A stretch of 64,000 nt of DNA, taken from Lysobacterales bacterium. GTDB lineage: Bacteria > Pseudomonadota > Gammaproteobacteria > Xanthomonadales > Xanthomonadaceae. The notes under the pieces are model-generated. The model was not told where the DNA came from, did not search any database, and was given only the letters and a program-made list of their open reading frames with translations. Position 1 is the stretch's first letter, and every line of letters starts with the position of its first letter. Below are positions 44,543 to 55,704 of the stretch, piece by piece. Position numbers and translations under genes: made by a program. The stretch spans positions 155,466-219,465 of the forward strand of contig JAGRJY010000160.1 of NCBI GenBank assembly GCA_020442465.1, given 5' to 3'.

Positions 44543-44581
44543 CGTTTATCCAGTTTCCACGCTTTCGATCAAGGCATGTTG

Positions 44582-45481
44582 ATGAAGACCCGAGCCCGGC
44601 TAAGAATTGCCGCACAGAAATCCGGAAGACTTTCCGACGCAGGGCGCGATCTGCTGGCGCGCTGCGGGCTGCGCTTTCGCGAAAGCCGGGACCGCTTGTT
44701 CTGCTACGGCGAGTCCGAACCCGTCGATCTGCTTCTGGTCCGTGACGACGACATTCCCGGGCTGATCGCCGAGGGCGTCTGCGACCTGGGCATCGTCGGC
44801 CGCAACGTGTTGACCGAGCAGACCCTGGAGGCCCGTGGCCTGGGGCATGATGCGCCGTGCATGGAGCTGCAGTCGCTGGGATTCGGTCGCTGCCGGCTAT
44901 CGATCGCCGTCCCGCAACATCTCGACTGGCAGGGCGCGCAGACGCTCGCCGGCACACGCGTTGCCACGTCCTACCCCGAGCTGATGAAGCGGTGGCTGGT
45001 GCAGCAAGGCGTCGACGCGGAAGTCGTCACCTTGTCCGGTTCGGTGGAGATCGCGCCGAAGCTGGGCAAAGCGGATGCGATCTGCGATCTGGTCTCCACC
45101 GGCGCGACGCTGGCCGCCAATCAGCTGCGCGAAGTCGCCACGGTGCTGGAAAGCGAAGCCGTGCTGGCCGGTCCGGTCGAGCCGCTCGCCGATGAGCGCG
45201 GTGAGCTGGTCGCCCAGCTGCTGCGGCGGATGAGTGGCGTGCTCGACACCCGCGATGCGCGGCTGCTGCTGATGCAGGTCGCTGGAGCAGCGCTGGCCCA
45301 GGTGCTTGAGCTGTTGCCGGAAGGGCAACCGCCGACGGTCACGCGCGTCGAGGGCGTGGACGATCGCCTCTCGCTGCAGGCGCTGTGCCGCGGGCGTCCG
45401 AGCTGGCAGCAGCTCGAGGCGATCAAGCGCGCCGGTGCAAGCGGCCTGATGGTGTTGCCGGTGGAGCAGATGCTGGCATGA
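44582..45481 (+). CDS. hisG: ATP phosphoribosyltransferase, long form
   Basis: 299 aa, the long hexameric HisG with a C-terminal regulatory ACT-like domain. It couples ATP and PRPP, the first and feedback-controlled step of histidine synthesis. [24 protein letters not shown] and [15 protein letters not shown] are conserved. I chose the ATG at 44582 because the AAGG at 44571-44574 is 7 bases away; the ATG at 44576 would leave only 1 base. It overlaps hisD by 4 bases. Confidence 0.95.
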   Translation: MKTRARLRIAAQKSGRLSDAGRDLLARCGLRFRESRDRLFCYGESEPVDLLLVRDDDIPGLIAEGVCDLGIVGRNVLTEQTLEARGLGHDAPCMELQSLGFGRCRLSIAVPQHLDWQGAQTLAGTRVATSYPELMKRWLVQQGVDAEVVTLSGSVEIAPKLGKADAICDLVSTGATLAANQLREVATVLESEAVLAGPVEPLADERGELVAQLLRRMSGVLDTRDARLLLMQVAGAALAQVLELLPEGQPPTVTRVEGVDDRLSLQALCRGRPSWQQLEAIKRAGASGLMVLPVEQMLA

Positions 45482-46911
45482 GTAAGGCAAGCACCCGCGC
45501 CGAGGGCGCACGCACTGAGTTCGCCGGCCGTGGCGTGGCGCCGTCGGTTGGGTCGAACGCGCATCCGCCAGATTCACCGTGGAGCACCGTTGCCTGGGGA
45601 ACGCTCGATGCGACCCGGCGCCGCACCCTGCTTGACCGTCCGGCGCAGGCCACGGCGAGCGAGACCCGTTCGGGCGTCGCCCGCATCATCGAGCAGGTGC
45701 GCGCCGACGGAGACGGCTGCCTGCGCGCGCTCACCCGCCGTTTCGACGGCGTGCAGCTCGACGGCCTGCGGGTCGACGACGCCGAGTTCGCCGCGGCCGA
45801 GCAACGGGTGTCCGCCGAGCTTCGCGCCGCGATGCAGCGCGCTGCGGATCGGATCCGTACCTTTCACGCGGCGGGTGCGCCCTTGCCGTACAGCATCGAC
45901 ACCGCGCCCGGCGTGCGCTGCGGGCGGGTGCTGCGTCCGATCGAGACCGTCGGTCTGTACGTGCCCGCCGGCAGCGCGCCTCTGCCGTCGACGGCCCTGA
46001 TGCTCGGCGTGCCGGCGAAGCAGGCAGGGTGTCCGAACGTGGTGTTGTGCTCGCCCCCCGACGCGGAAGGTCGCGTCGATCCCTCCGTGCTGGTTGCTGC
46101 GCGCCTGTGCGGCATTCGCGACGTATTCAAGCTTGGTGGCGCGCAGGCGATCGCCGCGATGGCGTTTGGTACCGAGAGCGTGCCGGCCTGCGACAAGCTG
46201 TTCGGCCCGGGCAACGCATGGGTCACCGAGGCCAAGCAGCAGGTGTCGACGATGCCCGGCGGGCCCGCGATCGACATGCCCGCCGGTCCCTCGGAAGTGC
46301 TGGTGATCGCCGACGCAGCGGCCAACGCCGATTTCGTGGCGGCCGACCTGCTGTCGCAGGCCGAGCACGGGCCCGATTCCCAGGTGCTGCTGGTGTCGGA
46401 CAGCGCGTCGCTGATCGAACGCGTCAAGCATGCCGTGGCCGAACAGCTGCGCACGCTGCCGCGCCGCGACACCGCCGCGGCCAGCTTGCAGCATGCTCGC
46501 TGGATCCTGACCGATGACCTGGATGTGGCGCTTCAGGTCAGCAATCTGTACGCACCTGAACATCTCATCCTGCAAGTGGAACGCCCCGATGCGTACCTCG
46601 ACGCGGTACGCGCCGCGGGGTCGGTGTTTCTTGGCGCACTGTCGCCGGAAGCGTTGGGTGATTACTGCAGTGGCACCAATCACGTTCTGCCGACCTACGG
46701 GGCGGCGCGCGCGTACTCGGGGGTGTCATTGACCTCGTTCATGCGCCTGATCACCGTGCAGTCCGTGACTGCCGAAGGGCTGCGTGCGATTGGTCCGGAT
46801 GCGGTGGCGCTGGCCGAGGCAGAGCGGCTGCATGCGCATGCGCGAGCAGTCAGCCTGCGCCTGGATGCGCTCGATGCGATGGCATCGGCCGATGGGGAGA
46901 GCGGGGCATGA
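45478..46911 (+). CDS. hisD: Histidinol dehydrogenase
   Basis: 477 aa. Oxidises L-histidinol to L-histidine in two NAD-dependent steps with zinc. [14 protein letters not shown], the [14 protein letters not shown] segment and [12 protein letters not shown] are signatures, with the C-terminal GVSLTSFMR region. About 40 residues precede the usual HisD start (near [11 protein letters not shown]), rich in Ala/Pro/Ser, so the true start may be an internal GTG, such as that encoding the Val in GRGVAPS. The ATG at 45478 overlaps the hisG stop. Confidence 0.93.
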   Translation: MSKASTRAEGARTEFAGRGVAPSVGSNAHPPDSPWSTVAWGTLDATRRRTLLDRPAQATASETRSGVARIIEQVRADGDGCLRALTRRFDGVQLDGLRVDDAEFAAAEQRVSAELRAAMQRAADRIRTFHAAGAPLPYSIDTAPGVRCGRVLRPIETVGLYVPAGSAPLPSTALMLGVPAKQAGCPNVVLCSPPDAEGRVDPSVLVAARLCGIRDVFKLGGAQAIAAMAFGTESVPACDKLFGPGNAWVTEAKQQVSTMPGGPAIDMPAGPSEVLVIADAAANADFVAADLLSQAEHGPDSQVLLVSDSASLIERVKHAVAEQLRTLPRRDTAAASLQHARWILTDDLDVALQVSNLYAPEHLILQVERPDAYLDAVRAAGSVFLGALSPEALGDYCSGTNHVLPTYGAARAYSGVSLTSFMRLITVQSVTAEGLRAIGPDAVALAEAERLHAHARAVSLRLDALDAMASADGESGA

Positions 46912-48002
46912 ATCCGCTCGAACTGGTACGCGCAGACCTGCGCGAATTTGCCGGCTATGCCTCGGCGCGGCGCCAGGCGCAGGGCGGCAGCGTGCTGCTC
47001 AACGCCAATGAATCGCCGTGGGCGGCCCCGGGCGACTCGCTGGGCCTCAATCGCTATCCTTCGCCGCAGCCCGAAGCGCTGCTCGCCGCGCTGGCCGATT
47101 TGTACCAGGTCGATGCGGGCAGTCTGCTGGTGGGGCGCGGCAGCGACGAGGCCATCGATCTGCTGGTACGTGCCTGCTGCGAGGCGGGACGGCATGCGGT
47201 GCTGATCTCGCCGCCGACGTTCGGCATGTACGCGGTGTGTGCTCGGGTGCAGAACGCCGGCATCGTGCGGGTGCCGCTGCGCGCCGAGCGCGGGTTCGCG
47301 CTCGATGTCGAGGCGGTGCTCGAAGCGGTCGATGACTCGGTGCGCATGGTCTTCGTGTGCAGCCCGAACAACCCCAGCGGCGGCATCGTGCCGATCCCGG
47401 CGCTGCGCCGGCTCGCCGAGGGTCTGGACGGCCGAGCCCTGCTGGTGGTCGACGAGGCCTATGCCGAGTTCGCCGAAACCGTCAGCGCGATTTCGCTCGT
47501 CCGCGAACATCGGCACGTTGCTGTGCTGCGTACCTTGTCCAAGGCCTATGCGCTGGCGGGCGCGCGGATCGGCAGCCTGATTGCCGACCCCGACCTGATC
47601 CGGGTGTTGCGCAACCTGATGGCACCGTATCCGCTGCCCACGCCGTCGGTGCAGGCGGCCCTGCAGGCGCTGCAGCCGCAATCGGTCGCCTTGGCTGCAT
47701 CCCGCGTCGGCTTGATCCGGCAGGAGCGTGCGCGCCTGACCGCGCGGTGGCGCGCCCTGTCCGGTGTGCGCGAAGTCTATGCCTCGCAGGCGAATTTCCT
47801 GCTGCTGCGCGTCGACGATGCCGAGGCGGTGATGCGTGCAGCCGCTGATCGCGGCATCGTGCTGCGAAAGCCGGATTTCGCCGGTGTCGACCTGGTGTCC
47901 GTCGAGGGCGGATTCGTGCGCATCAGCATCGGCAGCCCTGAGCAGAACGACGCGCTGCTGGATGTCTTCGGCGCTGGCGCCGGGCAGGAGCGTGCGGCAT
48001 GA
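46908..48002 (+). CDS. hisC: Histidinol-phosphate aminotransferase
   Basis: 364-aa class I PLP aminotransferase; converts imidazole-acetol phosphate to histidinol phosphate. [17 protein letters not shown], the VDEAYAEFA region and [14 protein letters not shown] (PLP-binding Lys) are all present. The ATG overlaps hisD and the stop overlaps hisB, both in ATGA arrangement. Confidence 0.95.
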   Translation: MNPLELVRADLREFAGYASARRQAQGGSVLLNANESPWAAPGDSLGLNRYPSPQPEALLAALADLYQVDAGSLLVGRGSDEAIDLLVRACCEAGRHAVLISPPTFGMYAVCARVQNAGIVRVPLRAERGFALDVEAVLEAVDDSVRMVFVCSPNNPSGGIVPIPALRRLAEGLDGRALLVVDEAYAEFAETVSAISLVREHRHVAVLRTLSKAYALAGARIGSLIADPDLIRVLRNLMAPYPLPTPSVQAALQALQPQSVALAASRVGLIRQERARLTARWRALSGVREVYASQANFLLLRVDDAEAVMRAAADRGIVLRKPDFAGVDLVSVEGGFVRISIGSPEQNDALLDVFGAGAGQERAA

Positions 48003-49099
48003 AGCGCATCGCCTACATCGATCGCGACGGCACGCTGATTGCCGAGCCGGACGATTTCCAGATTGATGCCTACGAGAAGATCCGCTTCGTGCCGGGCATG
48101 CTCGACGGTCTGCGTGCGCTGCAGGACGACGGATTTGTCCTGGTCATGGTGTCCAATCAGGACGGCCTCGGCACCGACGCCTTCCCGACCGAGCACTTCG
48201 AAGGCCCGCACCGATTGCTGATGCAGCTGCTCGAGTCGCAGGGCATCCGGTTCAAGGAAGTGCTGATCGATCCGAGTCTGCCGGCGGAGCAGTCACCGAA
48301 CCGCAAGCCCGGTGTCGGCATGGTGCTGCATCATTTGCGCGATCGCTCGATCGATCTGGCCCGCTCCATCGTGGTCGGCGACCGCGAGACCGACCTTGAG
48401 TTCGCCCGCCAGCTCGGCGCGCAGGGCTATCGTCTCGGTGAACGGTTCGGTTGGCCCGATGTCGTGGAAGCCGTCCTCCAGCGTGATCGCCAGGCCAGCG
48501 TGCGCCGCGAGACCCGCGAAACGCGCATCGACGTGCAGCTGAATCTCGATCGCGCGCAGGAACCGGCGGTGACGACAGGGCTGGGTTTCTTCGACCACAT
48601 GCTCGAACAGCTCGGCAAGCACTCGGGCATCGGCCTCACCTTGCGCTGTGCCGGCGACACCCACATCGACGAACACCACACCGTGGAGGACGTGGCGCTT
48701 GCACTGGGCGAAGCCTTGCGTCAGGCCCTGGCCGACAAGCGCGGCGTGGCACGCTATGGGCAGGCGGAAGAGCCAGCCCGCGATGCCTCATCGGCGGTGC
48801 CGGTGCTGCTGCCGATGGATGAGGCGCGCGTGTCGGCCTGCCTCGACCTCTCGGGCAGGCCTTACTTCGTCTTCGAAGGAGCGTTTCCGCGCGAGCGGGT
48901 GGGCGACCTGCCGACCGAACTGGTCGTGCATTTCTTCCGCTCGCTGAGCGATGCCGCGCGCCTCACCCTGCATCTGCAGGTTCAGGGCGAGAACGCCCAC
49001 CACATGGTCGAGGGATGCTTCAAAGCGGTTGCGCGCTGTCTCGCCCAGGCCAAGCAGCGTGCGGGTACCGGCGTGCCCAGCACCAAGGGCGTGCTGTGA
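47999..49099 (+). CDS. hisB: Bifunctional histidinol-phosphatase/imidazoleglycerol-phosphate dehydratase
   Basis: 366 aa. The N-terminal HAD phosphatase (about 1-165) has IDRDGTLI (nucleophile DxDGT), a VSNQDGLGTD motif and IVVGDRETD; the C-terminal IGPD domain (about 170-366) has the metal-binding FFDHMLEQL and DEHHTVEDVALALG. This bifunctional form is typical of gammaproteobacteria and catalyses two steps of the pathway. It overlaps hisC and hisH. Confidence 0.95.
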   Translation: MKRIAYIDRDGTLIAEPDDFQIDAYEKIRFVPGMLDGLRALQDDGFVLVMVSNQDGLGTDAFPTEHFEGPHRLLMQLLESQGIRFKEVLIDPSLPAEQSPNRKPGVGMVLHHLRDRSIDLARSIVVGDRETDLEFARQLGAQGYRLGERFGWPDVVEAVLQRDRQASVRRETRETRIDVQLNLDRAQEPAVTTGLGFFDHMLEQLGKHSGIGLTLRCAGDTHIDEHHTVEDVALALGEALRQALADKRGVARYGQAEEPARDASSAVPVLLPMDEARVSACLDLSGRPYFVFEGAFPRERVGDLPTELVVHFFRSLSDAARLTLHLQVQGENAHHMVEGCFKAVARCLAQAKQRAGTGVPSTKGVL

Positions 49100-49686
49100 G
49101 TCGCGTCGTGCTCATCGACTCCGGTGGCTGCAACATCGGCTCGGTGCGCTACGCCCTGCAGCGTCTCGGCTGCGAGGCGCCGCTGACGCGCGACCCGGAA
49201 CTGATTCGTGCGGCCGAGCGGGTGATTCTGCCCGGCGTGGGCGCGGCGGGCCCGGCGATGCAGACGCTGCGCGACGCGGGGTTGATCGAACTCGTGCGCG
49301 CGCTGTCGCAGCCCCTGCTCGGCGTCTGCGTCGGCATGCAGATCCTGTTCGAGCACTCGGAAGAGGGCGACGTCGAGTGCCTCGGCCTGCTGCCCGGCCG
49401 GGTGCGCAAGTTGCCGTCGAGCGAGGGCGTGCGCGTTCCCCACATGGGCTGGAACCGGCTGCGCGTGGAAGCGGCCTCGACGCTGCTCGACGGCGTCGAT
49501 TCCGGCGACTGGGCCTACTTCGTCCACAGCTATGGCGTGCAGGCCTCCGATGCGGCGATCGCCAGCTGCGAGCACGGCGAGTCATTCGTCGCGGTGGCGC
49601 AGCGCGGCCACATTGCCGGCGCGCAGTTTCATCCCGAGCGCTCGGCAGCAGTCGGTGCGCGCGTGCTGGCCAACTTCATAGCCTGA
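49096..49686 (+). CDS. hisH: Imidazole glycerol phosphate synthase glutaminase subunit
   Basis: 196 aa. A class I glutamine amidotransferase that supplies ammonia to HisF. The nucleophile lies in GVCVGMQIL (Cys about 78) and the partner His-Glu in QFHPERS. IDSGGCNIGSV replaces the usual DYGxGN start. GTG at 49096 overlaps the hisB stop. hisA follows after 9 bases. Confidence 0.94.
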   Translation: MSRVVLIDSGGCNIGSVRYALQRLGCEAPLTRDPELIRAAERVILPGVGAAGPAMQTLRDAGLIELVRALSQPLLGVCVGMQILFEHSEEGDVECLGLLPGRVRKLPSSEGVRVPHMGWNRLRVEAASTLLDGVDSGDWAYFVHSYGVQASDAAIASCEHGESFVAVAQRGHIAGAQFHPERSAAVGARVLANFIA

Positions 49687-49695
49687 GGTGCCGAA

Positions 49696-50430
49696 GTGAG
49701 CTTCGAAGCGTATCCCGCGATCGACCTGCGCCAGGGCAAGGTCGTGCGCCTGTATCAGGGCGACTACCTGCGACAGACCGACTACGCCGATGATCCGCTG
49801 CCCCTGATCGAGGCCTATGCCGCCGCGGGCGCGCGCTGGCTTCACCTGGTCGATCTGGACGCGGCCAGGGATGGTGGCCATGCCACCGGCAAGCTCCTCG
49901 CGTCGATCAAACGATCGACCGGACTGCACGTGCAGGTCGGCGGCGGCGTGCGCCAGTTCGACGATGTGCAGCGTCGGCTCGACGATGGCGCCGACCGGGT
50001 CGTGGTCGGCACGCTGGCTGTCGAACAGCCCGAGCGCGTCGCCGAGCTGATCCAGCGCTTCGGGCCCGACCACATCACCGTCGCGCTCGATGTGCGGCAG
50101 GACGCCGCCGGCGTCTGGCGAGCGCCCGGGCACGGGTGGACGGCCGACCAGGCACGCGGTCTGGCGCAGCTGTGCAGCGTGCTCTCGCTCAGCGGCCTGC
50201 GTCATGTGCTCAGCACTGACATTGGCCGCGACGGCACACTGGGCGGACCGAACCTGGAGCTCTACCGCTGGCTGCGTGCATGCGAACCACAGTGGTCCGT
50301 CCAGGCCTCGGGCGGCGTACGCAGTCTCGACGATCTGCGAGCGTTGCGCGCGGAGGGGCTGAGCGCCGCGGTACTCGGCCGCGTGCTGCTGGAAGGACTG
50401 GTCAGCGTGGAGGAGGCGATGCAGTGCTGA
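49696..50430 (+). CDS. hisA: Phosphoribosylformimino-5-aminoimidazole carboxamide ribotide isomerase
   Basis: 244-aa TIM barrel that isomerises ProFAR to [24 protein letters not shown] (first catalytic Asp), [19 protein letters not shown] and the second Asp in [15 protein letters not shown] are conserved. It starts at GTG 49696 and overlaps hisF by 7 bases. Confidence 0.95.
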   Translation: MSFEAYPAIDLRQGKVVRLYQGDYLRQTDYADDPLPLIEAYAAAGARWLHLVDLDAARDGGHATGKLLASIKRSTGLHVQVGGGVRQFDDVQRRLDDGADRVVVGTLAVEQPERVAELIQRFGPDHITVALDVRQDAAGVWRAPGHGWTADQARGLAQLCSVLSLSGLRHVLSTDIGRDGTLGGPNLELYRWLRACEPQWSVQASGGVRSLDDLRALRAEGLSAAVLGRVLLEGLVSVEEAMQC

Positions 50431-51200
50431 GCCGCCGCATCATTCCCTGCCTGGACGTTCGCGAGGGCAGGGTGGTCAAGGGCGTGCGCTTCCGCGACCA
50501 CGTCGACATGGGTGACATCGAAACGTTGGCGAGTCGCTATCGCGATGAGGGGGCCGACGAGCTGGTGTTCTACGACATCAGTGCGAGCCCGGAGGGGCGC
50601 GCGGTAGACGTGCGCTGGGTCGAGCGCGTCGCGCGGGTGCTGGACATTCCGTTCTGCGTGGCCGGTGGCATTCGCGATGTCGAGTCGGCGCGGCGCATCC
50701 TGCATGCCGGCGCCGACAAGATATCGGTGAACTCGCCGGCTCTGGAGCGTCCTGCGTTGATTGCCGAGCTGGCCGAGGCGTTTGGCGTGCAGTGCGTGGT
50801 CGTCGGCATCGACAGCCTTCGCGACGACGATCGCGTCTGGCGCGTGCGTCAGTACACCGGTAGTCCGGATCGCACCGTGGCGCTGCCGAAGCCCACGCTG
50901 GAATGGGTCGTCGATGTGGTGGCGCTCGGCGCGGGCGAGATCGTGCTCAACTGCATGGGTTCGGATGGCGTACGCACCGGGTACGACATCGAACAGCTGA
51001 CCGCCGTGCGCGCGGTGTGTCCGGTGCCGCTGGTTGCCTCAGGCGGCGCCGGTGCCGCCGGTCACTTCGTCGACGTGTTCCGCGACGCGGACGTCGATGC
51101 GGCGCTGGCCGCGAGCATCTTCCACAGTGGCGCGCTGGCGATTCCCGAGCTCAAGCGTCAGCTGCGCGCGCAAAACATCGAGGTGCGAGATGTCGACTGA
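50424..51200 (+). CDS. hisF: Imidazole glycerol phosphate synthase cyclase subunit
   Basis: 258-aa TIM barrel that makes imidazole glycerol phosphate and AICAR from PRFAR and ammonia. [19 protein letters not shown] at the start, [18 protein letters not shown] and [14 protein letters not shown] are diagnostic. The GTG at 50424 overlaps hisA; the end overlaps hisI by 11 bases. Confidence 0.96.
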   Translation: MLSRRIIPCLDVREGRVVKGVRFRDHVDMGDIETLASRYRDEGADELVFYDISASPEGRAVDVRWVERVARVLDIPFCVAGGIRDVESARRILHAGADKISVNSPALERPALIAELAEAFGVQCVVVGIDSLRDDDRVWRVRQYTGSPDRTVALPKPTLEWVVDVVALGAGEIVLNCMGSDGVRTGYDIEQLTAVRAVCPVPLVASGGAGAAGHFVDVFRDADVDAALAASIFHSGALAIPELKRQLRAQNIEVRDVD

Positions 51201-51837
51201 AGCCCCGCAGGTTGATCTGCGCCAGCGTCTGGCAGGACTGAACTGGAGCAAGCAGGATGGCCTGATCCCCGCCGTCGTGCAGGACGTACACTCGCTGCGC
51301 GTACTCATGCTGGGCTACCTCAGCGAGGAGTCGCTCGCCGAAACGCTGCGCTGCGGCGACGTGGTGTTCTTCAGTCGGAGCCGGCAGAAGCTGTGGCGCA
51401 AGGGGGAGACGAGCGGCCACACCCTTCGCTGGCGCGACATCCGGGTCGACTGCGACGCCGATACCGTGCTGGTGCTCGTCGAGCCGCAGGGCCCTACCTG
51501 CCACCTGGGTCGAACCAGCTGTTTCCCCGAGGCGCCGGGCGCATTCCTGGGTGCGCTCGAACGCATCATCGCGAGCCGCCGTGCGCAGGCGGAGAGCAAG
51601 AGCTATACCAGCAGCCTGTTCGAGGCCGGGACACGACGCATTGCCCAGAAGGTCGGCGAGGAAGGTGTCGAGACTGCGCTCGCGGCGGTGGTGCAGGACG
51701 ACGATACCCTGATCGACGAATCGGCCGACCTGGTGTTTCATCTGCTCGTCCTGCTGCAGTCGCGCGGCCTGGATCTCCAGCAGGTGCAGCGGCGGCTGGA
51801 GAGTCGGCACGCGGCGCGCGCGGCACCGGCATCCTGA
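51190..51837 (+). CDS. hisI: Bifunctional phosphoribosyl-AMP cyclohydrolase/phosphoribosyl-ATP pyrophosphatase
   Basis: 215 aa. The N-terminal cyclohydrolase (about 15-115) has the [14 protein letters not shown] segment, VDCDADTVL and a Cys in GRTSCF; the C-terminal pyrophosphatase (about 120-205) has [23 protein letters not shown] and [13 protein letters not shown]. This is the HisIE fusion typical of enterobacteria and xanthomonads. It ends the his operon; no clear rho-independent terminator follows. Confidence 0.95.
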   Translation: MSTEAPQVDLRQRLAGLNWSKQDGLIPAVVQDVHSLRVLMLGYLSEESLAETLRCGDVVFFSRSRQKLWRKGETSGHTLRWRDIRVDCDADTVLVLVEPQGPTCHLGRTSCFPEAPGAFLGALERIIASRRAQAESKSYTSSLFEAGTRRIAQKVGEEGVETALAAVVQDDDTLIDESADLVFHLLVLLQSRGLDLQQVQRRLESRHAARAAPAS

Positions 51838-52113
51838 CGAGGGTGCGGGCATCCATTCGGATCAAGGATTGGGGCGTGCCTCCGGGCGGTCGCTGCTCCG
51901 GCAGATGTTTGTGCAGAACTGGGGCAGTGCGCTGAGCGCGTTCGGGCGTCGGGGAAGCCCTCGAACCCGGGGTGCGCTTCACCCCCGTGTACGGCGATCC
52001 GACCAGCGCTTCACGCAGACTTAGCGATTCCGTTACCGGAAGTGAACGGTCGGCTCACCGTCGACTCAGATTCGGCGCGCAGCATGGGAAGCCCTTATTG
52101 ACCGAGCCCCGGC

Positions 52114-53874
52114 ATGTCCGAACCTCCCCTCCGCGCGCCACCGCCCGATGCGTTGCATCCGCAAGCTTCCGGCAAGGACATGCCTCGCCAGCAAGCACGG
52201 TGGGAAGGCGGCGCAGCCGCGATCCCGGGTCCGCTTCTTCGAGCTGCGCACAGGACCGCTCTGCTGGTGATCGGCCTGTGCTTGCTGGCGCCGCTCGAAG
52301 TGGGGGCAGCAGAGTCGGCGACCGGCGCGGTGGACCTGGCACGCCTTGAGCAGGAGGGCGCACGTTTCGGTCGCGTCAGCATCCACAATCAGGACGTATT
52401 CGACCTCGCTCGCGAAGACGAGAGTTCGGCGGCACACCGGCTGGCCAATCGCTGGCACCACCGCACGCGCAAGCAGGTCATCGACGACACGCTGTTGTTC
52501 AAGTCCGGCGAGCCTTTCCAGGCACGCCTGCTCGAGGAGTCTGCGCGTCTTCTGCGCACACTGAAGTTTCTCGGCGATGCGCACGTCGAGGTCGTTTCCG
52601 CGCACGACGGCGTGGTCGACGTCGAGGTCACCACCCGCGACGTGTGGTCGCTGAACCCCGGGGTGTCGTTTGGTCGCAAGGGCGGGGAAAACGACTACGG
52701 ATTCGAGATCGAGGAACTGAATCTGCTCGGCCTGGGGCTGGAGCTCGATGTCGACTACACCAACAACGTCGACCGCAGCGGCTACTCGGTCAGCGTGCTG
52801 GACCGACACGCGTTCGCGCCCCACCGCGAACTCTCGCTCGGATACGGGCGCTTCGACGATGGCGACGAATGGAAGTTCCGCTACGCGCTGCCGTTCTATG
52901 CCCTCGACACCCGGCACGCCTGGGGCGTGCAGACGCAGAACCGGATCACCCGCGACGACGTCTACCAGCGCTCCGAGGTGGTCGACCAGTATCGACAGCG
53001 CAACACCTCCGGGGAAATCTGGTACGGCTATTCGACCGGCTGGAAGGATGGCTGGATCCAGCGCTGGTCAGGTGGCTGGGCGCTCGACCGTCGTGCGTTC
53101 GAGACGACCCCGGAGTCCACGGGCGTGGCGCCGCTTCCCCGGGATCGCGACCTGCGCAGCGTCTGGTTCGGATACGAAGCGATCCAGGACGACTACCGGC
53201 AGTGGGAGAACCGCAACCAGATCGGACGCACCGAAGACGTATTGCTGGGCACCCACCTCAATGTGCGACTGGGCCGTGCGCTGGAGGCTTTCGGGGGCGA
53301 TCGCGATGCATGGTTGTATTCCGCGTCGGTGTCACGCGGCTTTCCGCTCTCGGCCGAGAAGACGCTTCAGGCCCGGCTGTCCACCGAAGGCAGGCTGGAA
53401 CAGGGCAAGGTGGTCGATGCGCTGTCGGCCGTGGGTCTTCGCTACTACCACCCGCTCTCCGAGCGCAATCTGGTGTTTGCCAGACTCGACTACGAACACG
53501 GCAATAACCTGGAGTTCGACCGTCGACTGCTTCTCGGCGGCGACACCGGCCTGCGCGGATTTCCGCTGCGCTATCAGGCCGGCGAGCGCAAGGCGCAGTT
53601 CACCGTGGAGCAGCGCTACTTCACCGACTGGTACCCGTTCCGCATCATGCGGGTGGGATTCGCTGCGTTCGCCGATGTCGGCCGCGTGTGGGGCGACGAC
53701 GGTCTGGGCACGGAGAATCCTGGCTGGCTGACCAACCTCGGCGTAGGCCTGCGACTGGGCAATACGCGTTCGGCGCTCGGCAACGTGATCCATGTCGATC
53801 TGGCCTTCCCGGTGGGCGGGCCGTCCGACATCGATCGGCTGCAGTTCGTGATCGAGGCGAGACGGGAGTTCTGA
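52114..53874 (+). CDS. Outer-membrane beta-barrel protein, BamA/TamA (Omp85)-like
   Basis: 586 aa. The N-terminal part has a hydrophobic signal-like segment (LLVIGLCLLAPLEVGAAES, about residues 50-68) after about 48 polar residues, so an internal start, for example the ATG at 52183, is likely. A POTRA-like region follows (TLLFKSGEPFQARLLEESAR, TTRDVWSLNPG, about 120-185). The rest is beta-barrel strands with LLLGGDTGLRGFPLRYQAGE, like the VRGF region of Omp85 proteins, ending in Phe (FVIEARREF) as outer-membrane proteins do. The client is unknown. Confidence 0.75.
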   Translation: MSEPPLRAPPPDALHPQASGKDMPRQQARWEGGAAAIPGPLLRAAHRTALLVIGLCLLAPLEVGAAESATGAVDLARLEQEGARFGRVSIHNQDVFDLAREDESSAAHRLANRWHHRTRKQVIDDTLLFKSGEPFQARLLEESARLLRTLKFLGDAHVEVVSAHDGVVDVEVTTRDVWSLNPGVSFGRKGGENDYGFEIEELNLLGLGLELDVDYTNNVDRSGYSVSVLDRHAFAPHRELSLGYGRFDDGDEWKFRYALPFYALDTRHAWGVQTQNRITRDDVYQRSEVVDQYRQRNTSGEIWYGYSTGWKDGWIQRWSGGWALDRRAFETTPESTGVAPLPRDRDLRSVWFGYEAIQDDYRQWENRNQIGRTEDVLLGTHLNVRLGRALEAFGGDRDAWLYSASVSRGFPLSAEKTLQARLSTEGRLEQGKVVDALSAVGLRYYHPLSERNLVFARLDYEHGNNLEFDRRLLLGGDTGLRGFPLRYQAGERKAQFTVEQRYFTDWYPFRIMRVGFAAFADVGRVWGDDGLGTENPGWLTNLGVGLRLGNTRSALGNVIHVDLAFPVGGPSDIDRLQFVIEARREF

Positions 53875-53982
53875 GCGCGGCGAAACGGCCGCCCGGTGCG
53901 CGATCCGCGACGCGTTCGCCGGCCCTCGTCATGCAAGTCCAATGGCTTGTTGATGGCGTGGCCGCTTCGGTGGGACGCGGGT

Positions 53983-55626
53983 TCATCGGCTGCGCTGGCT
54001 GTCACGCACGGCGCGTAGCGCATGATCCCAGTGCCAGTTCGGCCAGCGTTCGCTCTGCGCCAACCGATAGCCGATCTCGTAGAAGGTGCGCGCGTCCTGC
54101 TCGATGCCGGCCATGTCCCAGGTCGCCGGGTCGTACTCGTCGTTCGGCTGGTGGTAGCGGGTCATGTACTCGGCCCAGGGTTCGAGCAGGGCACCGCCGG
54201 CCTCCGCCTGCTCCAGCGTGAGACCACCGACCGCGAACAGGCCGGGCACGCCGCGTTTTACGAAAGGGTAGTGATCCGAGCGAAAGTAGGCGCCGAACTC
54301 GGGCGAGGTGTCGGCCAGTAGGCTCCTGCCAACCCGCGCCGCCGCGCTGCGCAACAGCGACTCCAGCTCGTTGCTGCCCATGCCGGTGACGGTCATGCTC
54401 GCGGTTCGGCCGAACGGGAACAGGGCATCCATGTTGATGACCGCGACCGTGTCGGCCAGCGGAAACAGCGGATGCCCGGCGTGGTACTCCGCGCCCAGCA
54501 GGCCTTGCTCCTCGGCGCCGGTGGCGATGAAGACGATGCTGCGACGGGTGCGCTCGGCCTGGCTGGCGAAGGTCCTGGCGATGTCGAGCCATACCGCCGT
54601 GCCGGTCGCGTTGTCGACCGCGCCGTTGAAAATGGTGTCGCCGCCGGTCAGCGCCGGATTGTGGCCGAGGTGATCCCAATGCGCGGTGTAGATCACGGCC
54701 TCGTTCGCCGCGGCGCTGCCGCGCAGTATGCCCACCACGTTGTGGGTGGTGCTCTCGCGCAAGCGACTCTGCAGCCTCACATCCGCCTTCAGGGCAAGCG
54801 TCTCGGCGCGAAACCCGCGATCACCGGCACGGCGTACCAGGGCATCGAAGTCGATCTTCACCGTGGACAGGGCCTGGCGCGCGGCAGGCTCGCTGATGGC
54901 GCCGGTCATGCGCAATCGGGTGCGCGGGTCGCTGCCGTCCGCGAGCGCGGAGCGCGGCACCCGCGCGCCGCTCTCGATCGCTCCCCAGGCGTAGCCGAAG
55001 CCGGCCTCGGTGTGGACGAAGAACACCGCTCGTGCGCCGCGTTCGACGGCCCGCGCGATTTTGTTGTCTCGCATGCCGTGCACGGTCAGCGCGCGGCCTT
55101 CGAACAAGGAATCATCGCCCGGGGCGCCGGGCTCGCCAGCGAGCAGCAGCACCGTCTTGCCGCGCAGATCGACGGATGCGTAGTCGTCCCAGGATTCTTC
55201 AGGCGCGACGATGCCGTAGCCGCCGAATACGACGTCACTCCGGTCGAGGCTGGCATCGCCGCCAGCGGTGAAACTCAGTGCGGTGAACTGCTTGCCGAAC
55301 TCGAGCCGGGTTCGCCCCAGCGCCAACGCCGATGCACGGGTTGGCGTGGACTCGAGCAGCGGCACCGCTTGCAGGTAGGTATCCCCATAGCCTGGCTGCA
55401 CGCCGTATTCGCGCAGGCGCGCCTGCAGATAGTCGAGCGTGCGCGATTCGCCTTCGCTGGCAGGACCTCTGCCCAGGTAGCGATCGGAAGCCAGTTCGGC
55501 GACGTGTTCGGCGATGGCAGCGCCTTGTAGGGCCTCCCATCCGGGCGGGGCGTCGCTGGCCTGCGCCGCCGCGGGCGACAGGATGAGGCCAGTACAGATC
55601 AACAGAAGTTTGCGGGCGGTCGACAT
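53983..55626 (-). CDS. Secreted M28-family metallopeptidase with PA domain
   Basis: 547 aa. A signal peptide (MSTARKLLLICTGLILSPAAAQA) directs export. A PA domain (GGYGIVAPEESWDDYASVDL, about 130-290) is inserted before the zinc-peptidase core, whose metal ligands and catalytic residues are seen in THWDHLG-type HWDHLG, AVDNATGTA, ATGAEEQGLLG, NMDALFPFG and YHQPNDEYD. M28 enzymes release N-terminal amino acids or act on peptides. The minus-strand ATG at 55626 precedes the signal peptide; the upstream frame is unlikely. It is divergent from an AraC regulator. Confidence 0.87.
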   Translation of the reverse strand: MSTARKLLLICTGLILSPAAAQASDAPPGWEALQGAAIAEHVAELASDRYLGRGPASEGESRTLDYLQARLREYGVQPGYGDTYLQAVPLLESTPTRASALALGRTRLEFGKQFTALSFTAGGDASLDRSDVVFGGYGIVAPEESWDDYASVDLRGKTVLLLAGEPGAPGDDSLFEGRALTVHGMRDNKIARAVERGARAVFFVHTEAGFGYAWGAIESGARVPRSALADGSDPRTRLRMTGAISEPAARQALSTVKIDFDALVRRAGDRGFRAETLALKADVRLQSRLRESTTHNVVGILRGSAAANEAVIYTAHWDHLGHNPALTGGDTIFNGAVDNATGTAVWLDIARTFASQAERTRRSIVFIATGAEEQGLLGAEYHAGHPLFPLADTVAVINMDALFPFGRTASMTVTGMGSNELESLLRSAAARVGRSLLADTSPEFGAYFRSDHYPFVKRGVPGLFAVGGLTLEQAEAGGALLEPWAEYMTRYHQPNDEYDPATWDMAGIEQDARTFYEIGYRLAQSERWPNWHWDHALRAVRDSQRSR

Positions 55627-55704
55627 GGTAGGTATCTCGAAGTCGGTCAAGGCGTTGTCGCCAAGTCTGTGGTGTCCATCGGTCCGCGTCTTGAACGCAG
55701 CGGA

